A stretch of DNA of 64,000 bases from Trypanosoma brucei gambiense DAL972 (taxonomy: Eukaryota; Euglenozoa; Kinetoplastea; Trypanosomatida; Trypanosomatidae): assembly GCF_000210295.1 (NCBI RefSeq), contig NC_026744.1:3286001-3350000 (forward strand). The letters run 5' to 3'. Of the stretch, positions 38,281-47,759 are shown in pieces; the first letter of the stretch is position 1, and every line of letters begins with the position of its first letter. The notes beneath the pieces are model-generated. The model saw only the letters and a program-made list of their open reading frames with translations. It ran no database searches and was not told the DNA's origin. A program made the position numbers and the translations under genes.

Positions 38281-41200
38281 ATGTCGGCGGTTGCAACCGA
38301 TCCCTCTGTGCCGACGGGAAAGTCTGAAAGTGAGGCGTTAGTGGCCCAGCGAGAATGTACGTGGAAAGTTGTCAAAGCCGGAGAGGGTTTAGAACGACAA
38401 CAAACATGGGAAAAGTCTTCCACACATGAAAGTACCGGCTGTCCAACACTCCCAACTGTGCGCTCAGCATCACAAGGGGGGAAAGAGGTTGAGGATACGA
38501 TGAGCTCCTCAAGACGCCTAAGGTGGGGTCACCTGAGCAATGCTTCGGTGCCGGCGTTAGAGAGTGCTGCGCCGAAGGCGGGGCTAGAGGAACAAGCGCA
38601 TGCCTCGGAAGTTAAGAAACCAGCTGTTCCCTACCGTATTTCTCCAAGTGGCATTCCGGTGGAGCGTTACCGCCAAAAATTAGAGGAATGTGCTTCTCTA
38701 CATCACCAGCTCCAGGAAATGGTGTCGACACACTGCGTAACGCAGGAGCAACTTTGCGGTGTTCGAGCAGAGTGCGACTGCCTCAAGAACGAAATTGTGC
38801 GGCTTCGGGACCTGCTAGCGACAACCACGAGCGAGTTAGGCATTCAGCAGCAGCATGTTGTTGAGCTCGAGCGAGAAAACTTGAAATTACGTGAGGAGTT
38901 GCGTGAAAAGCAAGTGGAGGGTATGACAAGCCAGAGAAAGATGAACTACATACTGTCAAATTCCACTGTGTCGCCCCAGGGTGGTGGGGTCGCGACATAT
39001 ACCCGCTATTCACCGCGCCCGTCACCGGCGACAGTGGTTTTGCCGGTCACTCCAACACTAATGGTGCAACCGGGTTTGACGGGGGCAAAAAATGTCTTAG
39101 ATGCGGTAGAGCTATACGTGAGGGAGTGTTTTCGCACGAATGTTCTGCCACACGTAGAACTTATCCACAGTTTGTACGACGGTGGTCGTCTCGCAGCCGT
39201 TGATCCCCCTCTGACACATGCCCAGTTGAAAGCGCTTCAAAGGGTTCTTGCCGACGTTAAGTGGGAAGTGGAAGTTAGCGGAATACCCGTGGAAACCTAC
39301 GTCAGTAGGAAACCTAGGTTGCAGGGGAGAAGCCAACGCCTGAAGGATCCAGACATGTCGTATCCTCTGTGGTTTAATAAGTTGGAGACTCTGACATTTC
39401 GTAGCGAAAGTTGGCGTACATGTCTGGGTTTGATTGTAGAGATCGTACGTTCCCTGAAATCTGCCCGGTACTTGGAGTTATTCGGCATTAGCGATGCTTC
39501 CACCATGCAGCAACTTGCTGAAACACTCATCATGGAGCAGCATGTGGAGGCGTTGTCGCTGCCAGAAGTGGAGTTGGATGATGAGGGCCTTATTACGCTC
39601 TTTACACTCATAACGCGACGTGATCACTTGGGTTCACCAAATACCAATTGGGAAACGTGCGACAACGAAAACCAGGCGTTACAGGAATCAGGCCCCGCAG
39701 CAGCTTCTGAAGCCGCTCCTAATGATGCACAGACGGAAAATAAAGAATCGGCGTCGCCGGAAGCAGGCGCTGCATTAACGCCAGTCGGTAAATCATCCCC
39801 AACTAAGACCTTGTGGTTTGGAGTGCGCTGCCTAGACCTCAGCCGATGCAAGGTAACCGACCCCACGAATGTATTCAGTTTGTTTCGTTGCCCGGTACTT
39901 GAAGTTCTCGTGCTACCTCCTAGTAACCAGTTGGGTGATGTTCACCTGCGTGGTATTCTAGAAGGGTGTCCCCACCTGCACACGATCGATATTTCGGGTA
40001 ACACAGCGTTGACTACTGCATGCGTAAAGTACATTGGCCGACACGGCACCATTAAAGTGCTCCGCCTTGAGAACTGCCCCGGAATCGACCAATTGGATTT
40101 GCCCAACGTTGAGGTGCTTTTCTCCTCCCTTTCCTACGTCATAAAACTCCATGCCCCTGAGCTTCGTCGGTTGCCTGTGCCGGTTGTCCATTCTCGCGTT
40201 TTGTTTAACTTTAAGGCTCCAAGATTGCGGGAGATCACACTGAAGGGAATTGTTGTGGACCGTGGTACACTTGACTCCTTAAAGGAAACCGCGGGGGAGG
40301 ATAGTGCTTGTGAGCCGAAGCTTGCCCGAAGTGTTCTCTCCTCGTGTGATAAGTCCGCGTACTCGGACGGACAGAAACAGAGCACTGCGGCAACAATGCA
40401 GCTCCTTTGTGCCGGTTTCATAGATTGCACGTTTACTGCTGAAAGTGAAGTGAGAGAGTTCACCAAGAAACAAAAAGCACTGTTGCGGTTCAGTCTTCAC
40501 GGTTGCAAGGGCGTCGTAGATGCAAACCTTACACGCCTTCCTGCTACGTTAATGGACCTTGATGTAAGTGACGCTGCACGATTGACTAACAGAGGCTTAG
40601 AAATAATTGCCACCACGCTACCACAGCTCATACGACTGAACCTCAAGAACGCTGGCCCACAGATCAGTAACGAGGGAATACGACTTCTGCGCGGACTTGT
40701 CAATCTGGAAGTGCTGAATCTGCTTCGCCTACCGCAAATTCTGCCGGAGGTGGTATCTGCCGTTGCGAACGACCTTCCTTGGTTGCGCAAGTTATACCAC
40801 GAGACGGCCGTAGTGGGACCACGTAGTGTGGTGGCAGCAACTTCCGCACCCGTGCATCTCGACGTGTTGAGAGAAGATGATGAAGATACGACACGAAACG
40901 CTGTCGGAGAGTGTGCGAAGGAGTTGCTACAACTGCGCAATGAAACCGCACTCGCGTTTTGGATGGATGCACAACTTCCGAAACCCACGTCACTTATCCC
41001 ACCGCGTACTGCAGCAGCGGACAGCATCGATTTGAATGCGCCAAACCCGCCACTAACAGCAAACACAACATTTTACGAAGCGGCCTGTCGTAAACTTTCG
41101 AGGAGCGGCAACGGAAGTGCATTTGGCTCTCAAAGGCGGGCAATCACTCCTCGCAACGCAGACGCTGCTGCTAACCAGAATGAGGAAAGCGAGAAGGTCA

Positions 41201-41439
41201 ACGTATTGGTGGTTAGTAGTGGAGACGACTCGCCTCTAATGGCATCAATGTCAGGCGGTGTAGAGGGTGTGAATGCAGACTGCGGTGATGTAGATGATAA
41301 ATCCTTCTCTACCGCACCAGATCAACTCAGGGCAATGGAGAATGCACTGGACGAAAAGAACAGACTAGTAATAGAAAAAAAGCCCTTGGGTCCATGGGAT
41401 GAGGAAGACCTTGTGGAGAAACACCGGAGGATCGCCTGA
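38281..41439 (+). CDS. Coiled-coil and leucine-rich-repeat protein
   Basis: The 1052-residue protein has a Ser/Thr-rich N-terminus and a clear coiled coil at about 126-215 (YRQKLEECASLHHQL to ELERENLKLREELREK). A leucine-rich-repeat domain spans about 513-840, with repeats such as CLDLSRCKVTD, TIDISGNTALTTACV, VLRLENCPGID and RLNLKNAG. The regularly placed Cys/Asn residues are those of the cysteine-containing LRR subtype seen in F-box-LRR and AMN1-like proteins. No F-box was seen. The tail is acidic, ending in an Asp/Glu/Lys-rich stretch. LRR proteins with coiled coils are common in the trypanosome flagellum and cytoskeleton, but partners cannot be deduced. The start is the first ATG after the acceptor sites. 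Confidence 0.85.
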   Translation: MSAVATDPSVPTGKSESEALVAQRECTWKVVKAGEGLERQQTWEKSSTHESTGCPTLPTVRSASQGGKEVEDTMSSSRRLRWGHLSNASVPALESAAPKAGLEEQAHASEVKKPAVPYRISPSGIPVERYRQKLEECASLHHQLQEMVSTHCVTQEQLCGVRAECDCLKNEIVRLRDLLATTTSELGIQQQHVVELERENLKLREELREKQVEGMTSQRKMNYILSNSTVSPQGGGVATYTRYSPRPSPATVVLPVTPTLMVQPGLTGAKNVLDAVELYVRECFRTNVLPHVELIHSLYDGGRLAAVDPPLTHAQLKALQRVLADVKWEVEVSGIPVETYVSRKPRLQGRSQRLKDPDMSYPLWFNKLETLTFRSESWRTCLGLIVEIVRSLKSARYLELFGISDASTMQQLAETLIMEQHVEALSLPEVELDDEGLITLFTLITRRDHLGSPNTNWETCDNENQALQESGPAAASEAAPNDAQTENKESASPEAGAALTPVGKSSPTKTLWFGVRCLDLSRCKVTDPTNVFSLFRCPVLEVLVLPPSNQLGDVHLRGILEGCPHLHTIDISGNTALTTACVKYIGRHGTIKVLRLENCPGIDQLDLPNVEVLFSSLSYVIKLHAPELRRLPVPVVHSRVLFNFKAPRLREITLKGIVVDRGTLDSLKETAGEDSACEPKLARSVLSSCDKSAYSDGQKQSTAATMQLLCAGFIDCTFTAESEVREFTKKQKALLRFSLHGCKGVVDANLTRLPATLMDLDVSDAARLTNRGLEIIATTLPQLIRLNLKNAGPQISNEGIRLLRGLVNLEVLNLLRLPQILPEVVSAVANDLPWLRKLYHETAVVGPRSVVAATSAPVHLDVLREDDEDTTRNAVGECAKELLQLRNETALAFWMDAQLPKPTSLIPPRTAAADSIDLNAPNPPLTANTTFYEAACRKLSRSGNGSAFGSQRRAITPRNADAAANQNEESEKVNVLVVSSGDDSPLMASMSGGVEGVNADCGDVDDKSFSTAPDQLRAMENALDEKNRLVIEKKPLGPWDEEDLVEKHRRIA

Positions 41440-42976
41440 GAAGGTTTGTGGTAGAGCAGGCGTGAGCGCGGCATCGGCACTTTGGTTAGTGCTGTGGTAA
41501 GCAAGGGAAAAGGAGACATGAAAAAGTAGGTGAACAAAGGAATGAATTGTTGAAGGAAATTTTCCTGGTAACCAAGGAGGGGGGAAAAGAAGAGGAGGTG
41601 TCGAAGGTAAAAACACGTTGCATATAACCCCGAGGTAACAAACGTACCCGAGGGCAGTTTACACGTGAGCCAAGGGAACCCGTGAGTTCTGCGGAAAGGG
41701 ATATTTGGACTCCAAGTAATGCCGCACTTGCATGAAATGTAAATATAATGTAACAGTGTGGATATCGTCAACAGCTAGCGACGACGTCTCAGAGTTTGCC
41801 TCATACGCTCCAAGTCACGGGGGTGGGCTCTCAAGTGCAGCGGCGAATGCCAAAACATGCCGCTGCGGTTAGCCAGGGATGGTGTTTCCCGTTCATGTGT
41901 TATCCCTTCATATTTTCATATTTCTTTACGGTTGACTCCCGAGTGCATATGTACGCTTCTGGGGGGAAGGTGAACAGGCAGGGAGGAAACCCGTGACATA
42001 TATATATATATATATATATATGTACCTGTATGTATGTGTTTATGTGTATTTTTTTTTTTTGCGAGGATTTGACGGTAAGTTTGTAAATATGTAGATAATT
42101 ACGTTATGATGAAAGTAAATAGACAACGAGCAAATATCTAATACGGGGGAAAGGGAGAAAATGGGAAGAAGGAATAGTGGAAGAGAGAGAGAGAGAGCAG
42201 CTCGGGCGACACTTTCTCGGTGTGAGCTATCATGTTTAGTGGAAGGGAAACAAATGAACGAATTGTTCCAGCGACTTACGTAAGTTTTCATCGGATGAGC
42301 CGATGTGCCGTAAGTCACATTTCGTATGATGAATCTTTTCTCCGATGGGAAAGGGAAAGACGGGCAAGTGTCGCACACTTTTTTGCGTTGGTGCTGGTTT
42401 GGCTGGTTTCTTTTTTTTTGTTTATGTGTTTCTCTTCTGCGGAGTGCACTCCGTTTCCCATGTGCTATGTTGAGTGTATATTAAGCAGAGGTACTGGCGG
42501 CGGTGAGGAGAAAGCCCGCGACAAAGCCGTTTCGCAACTTCTGTTCTGCATGCAGCGGATGGAATTTTATTTCTTCAGGCATATATTCGCAGTTTAAGGG
42601 ACAAAAGGATGAAAAGGAAATACATCATAAGTACGTAAGCCAGTGGTGGATTCCCCGATGTCAATATTTGATCCTCCCTCCCTGAGACACGCGTTAATTC
42701 CACCATTTCTCACCCTACCTTTTGCCCACCTATACCTCATATTTAATGTAGAGCGTGTCACTACTCAGTAGTAGAAGCCATTGTGAATTGCGCTGAGGTC
42801 ATTTTTGGGCCTGCGTCAGGTCAATACCAACCGAGAAAATCCACTGTGGGAATTGCCTACAGGTGTCATATAAATACAAGCATCGGTGTTTATAATCACT
42901 GAGGCATAAAGAGTAGTATAGCAAAATTTTCGCCGAGGGGCCTTTTGCTGTTCAGTGCAGGGAATAATCATATACG
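41440..42976. other. Intergenic region with AT repeat
   Basis: No convincing gene in 1.54 kb. Purine-rich sequence (about 41500-41610) follows the LRR gene stop. An AT run lies at 41998-42021, a T run at 42050-42060, and a GA run at 42183-42197. A 121-codon ATG frame at 42232-42597 has one hydrophobic stretch but no family signal. The acceptor for the next gene is probably AG 42959-42960 after TTTTGCTGTT. Confidence 0.55.
41998..42021. repeat. Alternating AT microsatellite (24 bases)
   Basis: Uninterrupted AT run in the presumed 3' UTR or spacer after the LRR gene. Confidence 0.9.
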
Positions 42977-45331
42977 ATGGACGTGGAGGAATCAGAGCAG
43001 GGTGTCAATCCTTTGTGTGATTGGGTGGCGGAACCTCCTGCAAGGGAGCAGGAAAAGGAGCAAGCTGAAGGTGCTGAAGAGATTGGACCTGAAGAACTTG
43101 ACGAGTGCCATGGTGGAAATATTGACGGAACTGTCGAAGAGGTTGTCCCCGAAAAAGAGAGCGTCGGCCCCGGTAAACATGAAAGCAGTTATATTGAAGA
43201 GCAGCCCTCTCACGGAGCAGCTGAGCATCACGAAGCGGCCGAGCACCGCGTCACAGCCGCGGCCTGCGAGGATGAAGGAATGCCGTCGTTAGCCGTTCCC
43301 GAGCCACCCAAAACCCCCACCATGACAACCTCAGCTCGCAACCGCCGCTCGAGGACTAACGTCGGTATGCCACCGATTGCCGCAGCCAAACCAAGGGCAC
43401 AGGAAGGCAAGAACGACGGTGGCAAAGCTGACAAGTGTAGTGGAGGGAGGAGCGCTAGAGGCAGGTTAATTCCCAAGCAGCCGGCTCGAAACACGAGTGC
43501 AAGGCAAGGGAAGCCCCCTCTTCTGTCGCCGAGGTGGGTGAAAGAGAGGGAAACACAATATAGGATTGTGTATGGGAAGCCACAGCACCGTTACCGCGTC
43601 AAGAGAAATGTTTGTCAACATCACCCGGCGGCATGCGGTGGCACACAAAGTGGTCTGGCAGAAGATGACGCGGCACTATCTTTCTCGGGTCACATCCACA
43701 ATGTAGAAAAGCAACTGCACAAGTACCTTTGCTCATTTAATACCCAGTGCGAGGAATGTACCGAGGCAGGGCCGCTGTCAAGCTACAAAACTGTATATGG
43801 GACCAAGAAAGCTTCGACCCTCAAGGCGAAATGTGGAGAAAGTCAACCCCCATTCATCCTTGGGGATTCACCTAGGGTTTCCAACGACCCTTTGTGGAGC
43901 GTCAACCGCCAGTTGTCCGAGTACACTAACCGTCAGCGCCTCAGCGACAGAGGTAATCCAATGGCTAACACTGAACATGACCGTTCAAGTTCAAGGGGAG
44001 TGCCTTCTGATGGCGGGTGCACGTGGAGGACGAAATCCCCTTCCACGATGTCACAGCCCCAGCAACTAGAGTACGAAACCCGGGACGAGCTTCAACATTG
44101 TGCCCGACTCTTCCTCGATCGTTTTGGCGGCTCCAGCGAACGGCGCGACCTTGGCTATAGCTATCGTTGTATCCTTTTGGGGAAGCAGAAACAACAGTGG
44201 CTCTCAGGGTCAACGAAGGGGCTCCCTGGGGTACGGTGGGCGACGAAGAAAGACTCATCTCCCCCAAGACCACCGTTTAGGCACCGCGCGCACGACAGGC
44301 GTGTATTCCAAAATGATAAGGTTCGGACAAATGCCAGCACCTCAGCAAGATCAAAAGGGGGCCGCACTGGCGAAACCAGTGCGCAAAAGCAAGCGACCAG
44401 CCCTCACCATCCAGCGGCAGACACGACCACGTACGTCAGAGAAGACTGGGTTGCGGAGCGGGGTGCCGCAATTACGCTTGAAGCTTCAAAAAGCGACGTG
44501 GAAATTCTGAGAGGTGGACCAGAGGTGAGAGAAGCAGGAACGGAGCTGTTTCCATGTGAAGGGGCTGTGGAGGAACCGGCTGGTTGCTACAAAGTTGAGG
44601 GTGAGGAGTTGATGGGCCGTCCTGATGCTGTGGGTGTGGAGTTGGTGAGCGGCTCCGAAACCGATCGTGGAGGGATGGAAAGCCGAACTGAGACTGTGGG
44701 GGCGGCTTTGGTGAGCCGCACCGAAACTGATTGCGAGGAACTTGGAAGCCATGGTGTAATTGAACTTGTGCAACCTTCGGGTGAGACCGACATTGATGGA
44801 GGGGAACCGGAGGGTCACAGCAAGGTTGCGAGTGAGGGGTTGGCTAGCCAAGCTGGAGCTGACGGCGAGGAACTTGGAAGCCACGATGTGATTGAACTTG
44901 TGCAACCTTCGGGTGAGGCCGACATTGATGGAGGGGAACCGGAGGGTCACAGCAAGGTTGCGAGTGAGGGGTTGGCTAGCCAAGCTGGAGCTGACGGCGA
45001 GGAACTTGGAAGCCACGATGTGATTGAACTTGTGCAACCTTCGGGTGAGGCCGACATTGATGGAGGGGAACCGGAGGGTCACAGCAAGGTTGCGAGTGAG
45101 GGGTTGGCTAGCCAAGCTGGAGCTGACGGTGAGGAACTTGGAAGCCATGATGTGATTGAACTTGTGCAACCTTCGGGTGAGGCCGACATTGATGGAGGGG
45201 AACCGGAGGGTCACAGCAAGGTTGCGAGTGAGGGGTTGGCTAGCCAAGCTGGAGCTGACGGCGAGGAACTTGGAAGCCATGATGTAATTGAACTTGTGCA
45301 ACCTTCGGGTGAGGCCGACAACGGTTGCTAG
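42977..45331 (+). CDS. Repetitive acidic protein with 44-residue C-terminal tandem repeats
   Basis: The 784-residue protein is not recognised. The N-terminal 100 residues are very Glu-rich; the middle is basic and Ser/Arg-rich. It contains loosely recurring tyrosine motifs (TQYRIVYGKP near 195, SSYKTVYGTKKAS near 270, YSYRCILLGKQKQ near 395) that may be a degenerate repeat, perhaps of a cytoskeleton-binding type. From residue 586 to 781 there are four complete and one partial copies of a 44-residue unit (EELGSHDVIELVQPSGEA and onward). The DNA copies are nearly identical, and the reading frame ends just after the partial copy. Large acidic repeat proteins of this sort are frequent in the trypanosome cytoskeleton and are often antigenic; no specific function can be assigned. 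ATG 42977 follows AG 42960. Confidence 0.85.
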   Translation: MDVEESEQGVNPLCDWVAEPPAREQEKEQAEGAEEIGPEELDECHGGNIDGTVEEVVPEKESVGPGKHESSYIEEQPSHGAAEHHEAAEHRVTAAACEDEGMPSLAVPEPPKTPTMTTSARNRRSRTNVGMPPIAAAKPRAQEGKNDGGKADKCSGGRSARGRLIPKQPARNTSARQGKPPLLSPRWVKERETQYRIVYGKPQHRYRVKRNVCQHHPAACGGTQSGLAEDDAALSFSGHIHNVEKQLHKYLCSFNTQCEECTEAGPLSSYKTVYGTKKASTLKAKCGESQPPFILGDSPRVSNDPLWSVNRQLSEYTNRQRLSDRGNPMANTEHDRSSSRGVPSDGGCTWRTKSPSTMSQPQQLEYETRDELQHCARLFLDRFGGSSERRDLGYSYRCILLGKQKQQWLSGSTKGLPGVRWATKKDSSPPRPPFRHRAHDRRVFQNDKVRTNASTSARSKGGRTGETSAQKQATSPHHPAADTTTYVREDWVAERGAAITLEASKSDVEILRGGPEVREAGTELFPCEGAVEEPAGCYKVEGEELMGRPDAVGVELVSGSETDRGGMESRTETVGAALVSRTETDCEELGSHGVIELVQPSGETDIDGGEPEGHSKVASEGLASQAGADGEELGSHDVIELVQPSGEADIDGGEPEGHSKVASEGLASQAGADGEELGSHDVIELVQPSGEADIDGGEPEGHSKVASEGLASQAGADGEELGSHDVIELVQPSGEADIDGGEPEGHSKVASEGLASQAGADGEELGSHDVIELVQPSGEADNGC
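44732..45319 (+). repeat. 132-bp tandem repeat array, about 4.5 copies
   Basis: Copies lie at 44732-44863, 44864-44995, 44996-45127, 45128-45259 and partial 45260-45319. Each encodes 44 residues. The first copy is the most divergent (Cys, Gly and Thr at positions where later copies have Gly, Asp and Ala); later copies differ mainly at silent third positions such as CAC/CAT and GGC/GGT. This points to recent duplication or gene conversion. Confidence 0.95.
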
Positions 45332-46316
45332 GGTGTGGTTAGTCCCACTGAGACCGGGCACGGTGGGAAAGAAGGTCTGTTTGAACGACGGTAAGGCGGG
45401 TGTCACCCACGAGGCACTAGGCGGTGCAAAAAAGCAGTCACTCACGTGTGGTCTGTTATCTCGGTTGAGCATCCGGTGAGGGGGAAAAGACTGCAGGAGA
45501 ACCAAAGGGAGAAAGGGGTGTCGAAAAATTGTACCACCTACAGCTTCCAGGTAGACGGGCTGCGGGTGCGGTTTTCAAATCCTTTTGCTTCTGAACTTCA
45601 CCCACACGAGAAACTGCGTTAAGGGTAAATGTGCAAAAGTTTCTGGAAATCGTGCTCGTCTTACCTCTCCCTCCCCTACGAGCACGTGCGTGGTACCACT
45701 CCAACGCGTAGAGTGTTTTGCCAATGATTCGGTGTTATCTCTTTACACCAATCTTCTTTGACAGAGATGGGTATGTACATAAAAAATCATATTATCCCCC
45801 TGTATGGCGTAAAGCGTTAGAAGTGTAAGAGGGAACGGAAGGGAACAAAACGACTAGGAGAAAAGTGAAAGTATATATATATATATATGCATCCGTCGTT
45901 TTTATGTGTATTTGAGTGTCGTGTCGTTAGGCAGCCGGATGCTGTCTTATTTACTGTCTTCGTGTGTGCGCTTTGGTGCACCCTCCTTATCCTGTACTAC
46001 ATTTCTTTTTTCCTCCTGCAGCTTCGCCGCAGGGAGGTGCTGTGTACACACAAAGAGTAAATAAACAAATATAAAACAATATTTTCATTTTTTCCCCCAT
46101 GTGGTAGCCTGCGCAGTGTCAGCCTGCGAAAACCTGTAATTTTCATGTACAGTAGAGAGAGACAGCGAGAACTGTTTTGCGGGGTACTTGGTTTGTGTAA
46201 AGGGTTCACAAGCATGGGCGTCGCAAAGGGTGAGAAGGAGGGCGATGCGCATAAGCAGTCTCAGCTTTCATCTCCTTCCGCGTCATCTCTTTCTGCGTGT
46301 GACGGATGAATAAAAC

Positions 46317-46336
46317 GTGTGTGTGTGTGTGTGTGT
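46317..46336. repeat. GT dinucleotide microsatellite (20 bases)
   Basis: Uninterrupted GT run in non-coding DNA between the 44-residue-repeat gene and the DSP-like gene. Confidence 0.9.
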
Positions 46337-46668
46337 ATGGGGAAGCGGAGTGCCGAGCATATTTCATGTCACATACGTCTCTTCTATCTCTTTTCTTTCC
46401 AACCTCAAGGTTGCCTCATGGACTAATATTCGTGTTTTCCTGACAAATTCATCCGATACCGGTTTTATAATTCCCTTTGATTACCTGTAACAGCTTTTGG
46501 AAGTTGTTGTTTGCTTTGTTTTCGCTCCATTTCTGCTCCCCAACATTCCCCAGGCTTGCCTTTGGCTTCCCTTTATATTTTGTACCATACTGTTTTCTCT
46601 ATGCCTGCTTTATTTATTCCCCTCTTCAGTTCCCTTCTCCCTCTCCTATCCTACGCTCCTTCCGTGGT

Positions 46669-46670
46669 AG
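46669..46670 (+). promoter_or_regulatory. Predicted spliced-leader acceptor, DSP-like gene
   Basis: AG follows a T/C-rich tract of roughly 150 bases and lies 31 bases before ATG 46701. The acceptor looks intact even though the gene behind it appears damaged. Confidence 0.65.
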
Positions 46671-46700
46671 TAGGGGCCAGGGAAGAGGGCGAGAAAAGGA

Positions 46701-47360
46701 ATGCAGCTAAAGGAGCGCCTTCAGCAGTGGCGAGAACGGGGACTGCAGGGAGCGGATGTGGACCCACCAGTGCAGAGGCCACGCAGTTTCCGTCCTAGCT
46801 GTATAGTTCCGCGTTTGTACTTGGGCGCGGCAAAAGACGTGCAGGATGTGCGGACACTACGCAGCCGGCTTCTGCCTGACAAGTTGCTGATGGTTGTCTC
46901 CACTTGCGACCCGTCGGACCCACCGAGGATGGAGCTTCGCCAGATTGCGCCCACGAAGGGGACCGCATACACCGTGAAGCGGTTGGCAGTGTGCTCGTGG
47001 GAGGAACTTGAGAAACGCGTTGTAACCTCCTCTTTTTGTTGCAGATTACCCCGAAATGAGGTCATGGTTGCGACGGCCGAATGGTTGAAAGAGGTCCTCA
47101 AAACAAAGTCTTCACCCCCTGTTTCTTTAGAAGAGTGCCGCGACGTGCAGAAAGGAGAAACCGACGGGAAAGTGTCTGAGGTGTTTGAGGAGGGGCTGTA
47201 CCTTAAGCTCTGCTTGCCCTGGAAGGATGAAAGTAACTTCGCAGTACGCCTTGACGGCCGAAGGACGAGGAAGAATGCTCAGCTTATAAGGCAGTGCAGG
47301 CAGTCGTTGAGTTCGTGCGGGAGGTACGGCTTTGTGTTAGTCCCAACGAAGGGTTTATAG
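46701..47360 (+). CDS. Frame-disrupted dual-specificity-phosphatase-like protein
   Basis: The continuous frame encodes 219 residues. The N-terminal half resembles a DSP domain: IVPRLYLGAAKDVQDVRTL near residue 35, LLMVVSTCDPSDPP near 62, and a helix VMVATAEWLKEVLK near 120. The expected catalytic loop HCxxGxxR is not present in frame; near residue 170 the sequence is LYLKLCLPWKDE. The C-terminal DSP helix and the V-S-P-N-x-G-F-x-x-Q-L signature occur in another frame just downstream (47282-47401). The simplest reading is a decaying DSP gene that has lost its active site and frame, still read as a truncated protein. A sequencing or assembly error is the main alternative. The start at ATG 46701 is well supported by a strong acceptor at 46670. 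Confidence 0.55.
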   Translation: MQLKERLQQWRERGLQGADVDPPVQRPRSFRPSCIVPRLYLGAAKDVQDVRTLRSRLLPDKLLMVVSTCDPSDPPRMELRQIAPTKGTAYTVKRLAVCSWEELEKRVVTSSFCCRLPRNEVMVATAEWLKEVLKTKSSPPVSLEECRDVQKGETDGKVSEVFEEGLYLKLCLPWKDESNFAVRLDGRRTRKNAQLIRQCRQSLSSCGRYGFVLVPTKGL

Positions 47361-47401
47361 AGCAGCTGAGGGACTACGCAAGTGATTTGTTGGTGGTCTG
47401 A
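47210..47401 (+). pseudogene. Out-of-frame C-terminal part of the DSP domain
   Basis: In the frame starting at 47282 the DNA encodes AYKAVQAVVEFVREV followed by CVSPNEGFIEQL and a stop at 47399-47401. This is the conserved C-terminal helix and V-S-P-N-x-G-F-x-x-Q-L signature of DSPs. The third frame, around 47215-47270, encodes PGRMKVTSQYAL, which fits the position of the DSP loop after its cysteine. Pieces of one domain thus lie in three frames, consistent with two single-base changes near 47217 and near 47265-47280. In that reading the loop has Leu for His and Lys for the essential Arg. Confidence 0.6.
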
Positions 47402-47759
47402 TTGTCGGTTGTCGATGTTGTGTCTTATTGGTACGCTCTCCGTTATTTACAGTGGTTTTGCGCTGGTGTTTTGGCATAGGTGTTTCTGCTGCTTTCCATC
47501 GCGGACATCTGTGCATAGCCAAAAGGAACGTGTTGACGCTCGTTTGTTGATGCCATTTTTAGTGTTGTGGGAGCTATGTTCCCTTCCACGACCGTGTGCG
47601 CCTGCGGGACTCGCTTTTCCCTTCACCCTGTTAACAAATTTCCTTTTCCAGCGCGAGGGCTCACGTGTCTCACGTTGGTTACGCACAACACTGTAAAGGG
47701 AAGGGGTGTTTACCTCCTCCGTGCAGGAACCGGTGCAAAATTCTCAAGCAAGCAAAGCG
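47402..47759. other. Short intergenic region with splice tract
   Basis: No gene. T/C-rich sequence at about 47590-47660 and 47707-47721 leads to AG at 47725-47726, the likely acceptor for the CULT gene. Confidence 0.6.

Larger units (their letters stand above)
45332..46700. other. Intergenic region with AT and GT repeats
   Basis: No gene seen in 1.37 kb. It contains a TGTACATA octamer at 45774-45781, an AT run at 45872-45888, and a GT run at 46317-46336. A very strong T/C tract (about 46520-46668) ends in AG at 46669-46670, the acceptor for the next gene. Confidence 0.6.

Noticed and set aside
42232..42597. Possible 121-residue membrane protein
   Set aside because: It has an ATG and one hydrophobic stretch, but the tract upstream is purine-rich, not a normal acceptor, and the hydrophobic part derives from a T-rich run. 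Left as non-coding, with doubt.
2718..47401. Idea of a phosphatase gene cluster (CDC14, PPP, DSP-like)
   Set aside because: Three unrelated phosphatase folds spread over 45 kb among many other genes; trypanosome units mix functions, so clustering is probably chance.
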